A DNA stretch of 64,000 bases, from assembly GCF_004349065.1 (NCBI RefSeq), contig NZ_SMKZ01000037.1, positions 1-64,000 of the forward strand. Reading direction: 5' to 3'. Of the stretch, positions 59,211 to 64,000 are shown one piece after another. The DNA is from Jiangella asiatica. GTDB taxonomy: Bacteria; Actinomycetota; Actinomycetes; Jiangellales; Jiangellaceae. The notes beneath the pieces are model-generated. The model was not told the DNA's origin. It searched no databases and was given only the letters and a program-made list of their open reading frames with translations. The number at the start of each line of letters is the position of its first letter. Within the stretch, counting starts at the first letter, position 1. The translations under genes were made by a program, and so were the position numbers.

Positions 59211-60934
59211 CCGACATCAAGCGACGCGACCTGCTCAAGGGCGGTGCGGCCGGTGCCGCCGGTATCGCCGCCGGTGCGGCCGCCGTCACCACCGGGCTGG
59301 CAACGACGGCGTCCGGCGCATCTCCGGCGAACCCGGACACCGGTTCGGCCGCCGACCTCGTCCTGGTCAACGGGCGCATCCACACCATGGACGACGACGG
59401 CACGGTCGCGCGGGCGGTGGCCATCCGCGACGGCCGGTTCGTCGCCGTGGGGATCGCCGTCCCGAACCCCGGCAGGCACGGCCGGCGGATCGACCTGGGC
59501 GGCCGCACGGTCGTGCCGGGACTGATCGAGAGCCACACGCACTTCGTGAGCCTGGCCAACCGGCCCGGCTACCACGTGGCCCAGCTCGAGCTGGCGGCGA
59601 ACCTCGCCGAGGTCCAGGACCACCTCGCGGCACGCCGCCCGGACGTGCCGGAGGGCCAGTTCATCACCGCGCTCGGCGGCTGGCACCCGCGGCAGTGGGC
59701 CGAGCAGCGGTTGCCCACCCGCGCGGAGCTCGACGCCGCCGTCCCCGACCGGCCGGTGTTCCTGCTGCAGACCTTCGCCGGCCCGTCGGTCACGAACAGC
59801 CTGGGCAAGCAGTTCTTCGAGACCGTCACGTCGCCGCTGGCCGGGCCGGTCGCCGTCGCCGACAACGGCGCCATCGCCTCGGGTCTGCCGACGACGACGG
59901 CGCTCTACCACCTGCGGGTGCGGCAGACGTTCGACGACAAGCGGCGTAGCGCGCTGGACGCGATGGCGTTCTCCGCGCAGGTCGGCGTCACGACGGTGCT
60001 CGACCAGGTGATCCCGCCGTCGCCGGGGCCGCTGACGCCGAACCAGGCGCTGTCGGCCCTCGACCACTACCGCATGTACGACGCCTGGCTGTCCCTGCAC
60101 CGGGAGCGACGAGCCTTCATCCGGCTGCAGGCCAATTTCCTGCACAACCAGGGGAACATCCCGGCGCTCGGGGACCTGGCGAACCAGCTGCCGGAGCTGC
60201 GCGAGCGGCTGCGGCACCAGTTCCAGTTCTTCGGCGACGACATCGTTCGCACCGGCGCGATCGGGGAGTGGGCCGCTCCGATCGGCGCCGGCGCCGTGTG
60301 GTTCGAGGCCCAGCGGCTGGTCGCGCAGGCGCGGTGGCGCAACGAGAACAGCCCCGGCAACCTCGCCGCGCTGGCCCAGGTGGTCGACGCGTACGAGGCG
60401 GTGGACGCCGAGTTCGGCATCACGGACCTGCGCTGGGGCGTGCAGCACATCAACCAGGCGACGCCGGAGCTGCTGGCCCGGCTCAAGGCGTTGAACTGCG
60501 GCGTCTCGATGTCGGGGTTCCGCTGGCTGCAGGGCAACCCTGGTCCGAACCCCGTCGGGCCGCCGTTCCGGATGATCGTCGACAGCGGCATCCCGGCCGG
60601 CCTGCACGAGGACGGCGTGCACATCGCGCCGCACAATCCGTGGTTCGCACTCCACTACGCGACGACCGGGCTGAACGTGCTGGGCCAGCCGATCAACGGC
60701 GACCAGCAGCTCACCCGGGTCGAGGCGCTGTACGCCTACACGCGGGCGAACGCCTGGTACCTGAACCGCGAGGACCGGCTCGGCTCCATCGAGCCGGGCA
60801 AGCTGGCCGACCTGGTGGTCCTCGACCGCGACTACTTCACCGTCTCCGACGCCGACCTGCGGCGCACGAAGCCCGTGCTCACCGTCGTCGGCGGGGAGGT
60901 CGTCCACGACACCGGCGAGGTGCCGGTGCGGTGA
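59207..60934 (+). CDS. Tat-signal YtcJ-type amidohydrolase, copy 2 (one His ligand replaced)
   Basis: A 575-residue tandem paralogue of the preceding protein, with a Tat signal (KRRDLLKGGAAGAAG). It shares ADLVLVNGRIHTMDDDGTVARAVAIRDGRFVAVG, LIESHTHFVSLANRPGYH (HxH), VRTGAIGEWAAP and the C-terminal HEDGVHIAPHNPWFALHYATTG. The segment aligned to AEVHSLS in copy 1 reads RNENSPG, so that metal-binding His is Asn. The second His region RWGVQHINQ is kept. Translation coupling and paired retention suggest a heteromeric or specialised partner rather than a redundant enzyme. Confidence 0.87.
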   Translation: MTDIKRRDLLKGGAAGAAGIAAGAAAVTTGLATTASGASPANPDTGSAADLVLVNGRIHTMDDDGTVARAVAIRDGRFVAVGIAVPNPGRHGRRIDLGGRTVVPGLIESHTHFVSLANRPGYHVAQLELAANLAEVQDHLAARRPDVPEGQFITALGGWHPRQWAEQRLPTRAELDAAVPDRPVFLLQTFAGPSVTNSLGKQFFETVTSPLAGPVAVADNGAIASGLPTTTALYHLRVRQTFDDKRRSALDAMAFSAQVGVTTVLDQVIPPSPGPLTPNQALSALDHYRMYDAWLSLHRERRAFIRLQANFLHNQGNIPALGDLANQLPELRERLRHQFQFFGDDIVRTGAIGEWAAPIGAGAVWFEAQRLVAQARWRNENSPGNLAALAQVVDAYEAVDAEFGITDLRWGVQHINQATPELLARLKALNCGVSMSGFRWLQGNPGPNPVGPPFRMIVDSGIPAGLHEDGVHIAPHNPWFALHYATTGLNVLGQPINGDQQLTRVEALYAYTRANAWYLNREDRLGSIEPGKLADLVVLDRDYFTVSDADLRRTKPVLTVVGGEVVHDTGEVPVR

Positions 60935-60951
60935 CGAGGAGGGAGCACACC

Positions 60952-62259
60952 ATGAGGACCCGTTCGCTGACCGCGCTGTCCGCGACCGTGGCGCTGACGC
61001 TGCTCGTCACCGCCGCCTGCACGGACGACGACGAGCCCAGCGCCGAGCCGTCGCCGGGCGCGGCGGAGAGCCCCGCGGGCGACGCCGGAGCGCCGAGCGG
61101 GGATCCGATCGTCGTGGGCTCCACCCTCTCGCTGACCGGCGCCTTCGGGCCGACCGGGATCATCCACCAGATCGCGGGCGAGCAGTTCGTCGAGCAGCTC
61201 AACGCGAGCGGAGGGCTGCTCGGCCGGCCGGTCGAGTGGACGGTGCTGGACGACGAGTCCGACCAGGCCCAGGTCACCGCGCTGTACGAGCGGTTGATCG
61301 GCCAGGAGGAAGTCGACCTCATCATCGGGCCGTACGCCACGCCGAACATCATCTCGGCCATGGCGGTGGCCGAGCGGCACGGCTTCACCATGCCGCAGCA
61401 CACGGCCGTGCTGGCGCCGCTGATGACGTACGAGTGCCAGTTCCCGGCCTGGTCGATCGGGCCGGAGCCGAACTCGTACGTCCCCGAGCAGGTCTTCGAT
61501 GCGCTCGACAGCCTGCCCGAGCCGCCGCAGCGGGTCGCGTTCGTCACCAACCAGGGCGGGTCGACCGACTTCATCAGCTACGGCTCGCCCGACGACGACG
61601 GCGACCCGGGCGCCGTCCAGATCGCGCAGGACCGCGGCTATGAGGTCGTCGCCGAGATCCGGTACCCGCCGGACACGTCCGACTGGGCACCGATCGCGGC
61701 GCAGATCCGCGACGCCGATCCCGACTTCGTTTTCAACAGCGGCCTCGCCGTCGACCCCGTCAACCTGCTGCAGGCGATGGAGCAGCTGGGTTTTCGGCCG
61801 CCGATGATGTTCAGCCTGTTCCCCGCGCCGGGACCGCTGCTTGGCCTCGGAGACGTTGCTGACGGGCTGCTGTCGGTGTCGATCTTCGAGCCGAACGACG
61901 CGCTGATCCAGGCCGCCGGCCCGGACGCTCAGGCGATCGTCGACGAGTTCCAGTCCCGCGCCGAAGCCGAAGGGCTGCCCTACACCTCGTTCGAGACGCA
62001 GGCGACCGCGTCGTGGAACGCCTGGGAGATCCTGGTGGCCGCCGTCGAGGGCAGCGGCGGAACCGATCAAGAGGCGATGTGCGACCACTTGCACGAGAAC
62101 GGCGCCGACACCACGTTCAGCGGCCACCTCGAGTTCGACCCCGACGACAACAACTTCTGGCCGAGCACCCAGGGTCTCAAGCAGATCCAGGCCGGCGACT
62201 GGGTCATGGTCTGGCCAGCCGACCGCGCGGCTGCGCAGCTCCAGCCGCCGGTCGGCTGA
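60952..62259 (+). CDS. branched-chain-amino-acid-type ABC substrate-binding lipoprotein (LivJ-like)
   Basis: A 435-residue Peripla_BP_6 receptor. The signal peptide ends LLVTAAC (lipobox) and a Ser/Pro/Glu linker follows. The two-lobe fold begins DPIVVGSTLSLTGAFGPTG and carries QLNASGGLLGRPVEWTVLDDESDQAQV and LIIGPYATPNIISAMAVAE. The family binds branched-chain amino acids, amides, urea or aromatic acids. GAGGAGGGAG precedes the ATG. It follows copy 2 of the amidohydrolases by 17 nt, so the enzymes probably make the ligand outside the cell for this importer. Confidence 0.92.
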   Translation: MRTRSLTALSATVALTLLVTAACTDDDEPSAEPSPGAAESPAGDAGAPSGDPIVVGSTLSLTGAFGPTGIIHQIAGEQFVEQLNASGGLLGRPVEWTVLDDESDQAQVTALYERLIGQEEVDLIIGPYATPNIISAMAVAERHGFTMPQHTAVLAPLMTYECQFPAWSIGPEPNSYVPEQVFDALDSLPEPPQRVAFVTNQGGSTDFISYGSPDDDGDPGAVQIAQDRGYEVVAEIRYPPDTSDWAPIAAQIRDADPDFVFNSGLAVDPVNLLQAMEQLGFRPPMMFSLFPAPGPLLGLGDVADGLLSVSIFEPNDALIQAAGPDAQAIVDEFQSRAEAEGLPYTSFETQATASWNAWEILVAAVEGSGGTDQEAMCDHLHENGADTTFSGHLEFDPDDNNFWPSTQGLKQIQAGDWVMVWPADRAAAQLQPPVG

Positions 62260-62285
62260 GCCGCCGGCCGCGACGGGAGCCGCGT

Positions 62286-63155
62286 ATGACGACACTCCAG
62301 GCCGCGCTCAGCGGAGCGCTCGTCGGGGGCATGTTCGCGGTGATGGCCGCGGGCCTGTCCCTGACGTGGGGCATGCTGCGGGTCATCAACCTGGCGCACT
62401 TCGGGATGATCCTCGTCGGCGCGTACCTGACCTTCGAGCTGGCGACGACGTGGGGCATCGACCCGATCCTCACCATCGCGGTGACGGTGCCGCTGATGTT
62501 CCTCGCCGGCGCCAGCCTGCAATGGGCCTTCGACCGGCTCGGCGTCGAGGAGTTCGCGTCACTGCTGGTCAGCTTCGGACTGCTGATCATCGTGATGCAG
62601 ACCGTGAGCAACGTCTGGAGCGCGGACTTCCAGCGGATGAGCGGCGACGTGAACCCGTACGCGACGCAGGCGGTGTCGGTGGGGCGGTTCGTCTTCCCGG
62701 CCCCGACGCTGATCGCGTTCGTGTTGGCGGTGGTGCTGGTCGTGTCGGCCGATCAGGTCCTGCGCCGGACGTTCGCCGGCCGGGCGTTGCGGGCGTTCGC
62801 CGAGGACCGCGCCGTGGCGTCGGCGTTCGGCATCGACCATCGCCGGCTCGGCATGGTGCTCGCGGGGCTGTCGGCGGCCTCCGCTGCGGTCGCCGGCATG
62901 CTCTTCGCGCTCGGCAACGCCGTGACCCCGTCGACACCGTTCGAATGGATCGGGGTGGTGTTCGCGGTAGTGATCCTCGGCGGGATCGGGCAGGTCACCG
63001 GCGTGCTGCTGGCCGGCGTGCTGGTGGGGACGCTTTCGGCGGTGGTGTCGGCCACGTGGTCGCCGGCGCTGTCGCCCCTGGTGCTGTTCTCGGCGATCGT
63101 CCTGGCACTGCTGTTCCGGCCCTACGGCCTGCTCACGGTGCGAGGTGCGCGATGA
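62286..63155 (+). CDS. branched-chain-amino-acid-type ABC permease (LivH-like)
   Basis: A 289-residue permease with about eight helices. LivH signatures include GALVGGMFAVMAAGLSLTWGMLRVINLAHFGMILVGAYLTF and the coupling region RRTFAGRALRAFAEDRAVASAFGID. GIGQVTGVLLAGVLVG follows near the C-terminus. It pairs with the next gene (ATGA overlap). Confidence 0.93.
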   Translation: MTTLQAALSGALVGGMFAVMAAGLSLTWGMLRVINLAHFGMILVGAYLTFELATTWGIDPILTIAVTVPLMFLAGASLQWAFDRLGVEEFASLLVSFGLLIIVMQTVSNVWSADFQRMSGDVNPYATQAVSVGRFVFPAPTLIAFVLAVVLVVSADQVLRRTFAGRALRAFAEDRAVASAFGIDHRRLGMVLAGLSAASAAVAGMLFALGNAVTPSTPFEWIGVVFAVVILGGIGQVTGVLLAGVLVGTLSAVVSATWSPALSPLVLFSAIVLALLFRPYGLLTVRGAR

Positions 63156-64000
63156 TCCGTCGCGGTCTTCCGGCGTTCCTGGTCGTGTTCGCCGCGCTGG
63201 CGGCGCTCGCGCTGTGGCGCGAGGACCTCGGGTTGCCGCTGTTCTACCTGGTTCTCGCCTCCACGGCGCTGTTCTGGATCGCCCAGGCGACCAGTTGGAA
63301 CGTGCTGTCCGGCTTCAGCGGCTACTTCAGCTTCGGCCAGGGCGCGTTCGTCGGCGTCGGCGCGTACACGACGGCGGTGCTGGGCGGCCGGCATGGCTGG
63401 GACTTCGCCGTGACGGTGCCGGTGGCTGCGGGCTTGTCGGCGGTGCTGGCGCTGGTAATCGGAGGGCTGGCGTTCCGGCTGCGCTCGTTCCGCGGCGAGA
63501 TCTTCGCATTGCTGACGCTGGCCGTGCCGTTCATCCTCGCGGCGCTGGCTCGGGTGAACAGCAGCATTGACGGCGGCCAGGGAGTCGTGGTCCCGGTGCC
63601 GGACTACCCGGAGCGGCTCGGACAGTTCCAGGACTTCCTCTACCTGCTCAACCTCCTGGTCGCGACGGCGGCCGTGGCGGCGGCGTTCGCGATTCAGCAC
63701 ACCCGGTTCGGCTGGGCGCTGGCCTCGATCCGCGACGCCGAGGACGTCGCCGAAGGGCTCGGGGTGGCGACGTTCCGCTACAAGATGCTGGCCATCGCCG
63801 TCACCGGGCTGATCGGTGGCGCGGCCGGCAGCCTGTTCGCGCTGCAGATCGGCTTCGTCACCGTCGAGAGCGTGTTCGGGCTGACCATCCCCCTGTTCGT
63901 CATCGTGATGAGCGTGCTCGGCGGCCGGGCGCACTGGCTCGGCCCGGTGCTCGGTGCCGTGGTGATCGTGCTGATCCAGGACCGGCTCTCCGCGTCCGGG
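63152..64000 (+). CDS. branched-chain-amino-acid-type ABC permease (LivM-like, partial at right edge)
   Basis: The visible 283 residues have the LivM pattern: SWNVLSGFSGYFSFGQGAFVGVGAYTTAVL, FRLRSFRGEIFALLTLAVPFIL, QHTRFGWALASIRDAEDVAEGLGV and GGAAGSLFALQIGFVTVESVFGLTI. The ATG overlaps the LivH stop. The C-terminus and the LivG/LivF ATPases are expected just past the window. Confidence 0.92.
   Translation, partial: MIRRGLPAFLVVFAALAALALWREDLGLPLFYLVLASTALFWIAQATSWNVLSGFSGYFSFGQGAFVGVGAYTTAVLGGRHGWDFAVTVPVAAGLSAVLALVIGGLAFRLRSFRGEIFALLTLAVPFILAALARVNSSIDGGQGVVVPVPDYPERLGQFQDFLYLLNLLVATAAVAAAFAIQHTRFGWALASIRDAEDVAEGLGVATFRYKMLAIAVTGLIGGAAGSLFALQIGFVTVESVFGLTIPLFVIVMSVLGGRAHWLGPVLGAVVIVLIQDRLSASG

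Noticed and set aside
1-64000. CRISPR arrays, prophage genes or a secondary-metabolite core (PKS/NRPS)
   Set aside because: No spaced direct repeats, phage structural genes, integrase, or carrier-protein/condensation motifs were found; only transposase fragments.

Overview
This window is high-GC, gene-dense DNA with GTG/TTG starts, ATGA/GTGA start-stop overlaps and several genes whose -10 element sits only 6-8 nt before the start codon (likely leaderless mRNAs). Together with F420-type oxidoreductases, the GatCAB amidotransferase and many Tat-dependent exported enzymes, this points to a free-living, saprophytic actinobacterium (Actinomycetota). A soil-type lineage such as Jiangellales, Nocardioidales or Streptomycetales is plausible, but the genus cannot be proved from the sequence alone. 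No rRNA, convincing tRNA or CRISPR array was seen.

Layout: (1) 1-1.9 kb, the end of a sensor kinase/membrane-protein operon on the minus strand. (2) 2.0-5.6 kb, the tRNA amidotransferase operon gatC-gatA-[72-aa membrane protein]-gatB. (3) 5.7-11.6 kb, an M50-like membrane protease, a TetR regulator next to an F420/flavin redox group (Ddn-like protein, flavin monooxygenase, LLM enzyme), an AraC regulator, an F420:NADP-reductase-like protein and an ACT protein. (4) 12-18 kb, exported proteins of unknown role, a DUF4097 protein behind a palindromic operator, a PQQ-type sugar dehydrogenase lipoprotein, a hydroxyacid dehydrogenase and a BNR propeller. (5) 18-21.4 kb, a drug-efflux MFS pump plus a hydrolase-fold protein lacking its nucleophile, divergent from a LysR DNA-binding domain fused to a complete HSL-type alpha/beta-hydrolase. 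(6) 21.5-33.6 kb, a catabolic locus: Opp-type importer, aldo/keto reductase, HpcH/HpaI aldolase and GH63/MGH1-like glycosidase on one strand, and DUF1537 kinase, PdxA2-type dehydrogenase and DeoR repressor on the other, sharing a palindrome that carries both -35 boxes. The inferred job is uptake and breakdown of a glycosylated acid sugar (tetronate/glycerate type). (7) 33.7-38.9 kb, a Tat amine oxidase, a Tat GT-B-like protein, an IS982-type transposase remnant and a low-GC Tat protein with a TIM-barrel look, probably a small acquired island. (8) 38.9-46.5 kb, one amino-sugar operon (GntR, ABC sugar importer, BadF/NagK-like kinase, NanE, ceramidase-like protein, SIS protein). (9) 46.6-47.3 kb, a gene graveyard with a broken barstar, a possible TetR tail and an IS3 fragment. 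(10) 47.3-49.1 kb, ilvD and a perfect 26-bp hairpin terminator. (11) 49.1-56.3 kb, a catabolic operon (M24 peptidase-like protein, E1 alpha/beta 2-oxo-acid dehydrogenase, amidohydrolase, bicupin, SDR, 3-hydroxyisobutyrate-dehydrogenase-like). (12) 56.4-64 kb, an XRE-cupin regulator, two tandem Tat-exported YtcJ-type amidohydrolases and a branched-chain-amino-acid-type ABC importer running off the right edge.

Best candidates for something undescribed are the LysR-hydrolase fusion with its neighbouring nucleophile-less hydrolase homologue, the paired amidohydrolases of which one has lost a metal-ligand histidine, the divergent acid-sugar locus with its shared operator, and a dispersed TGATCA-bounded intergenic repeat.
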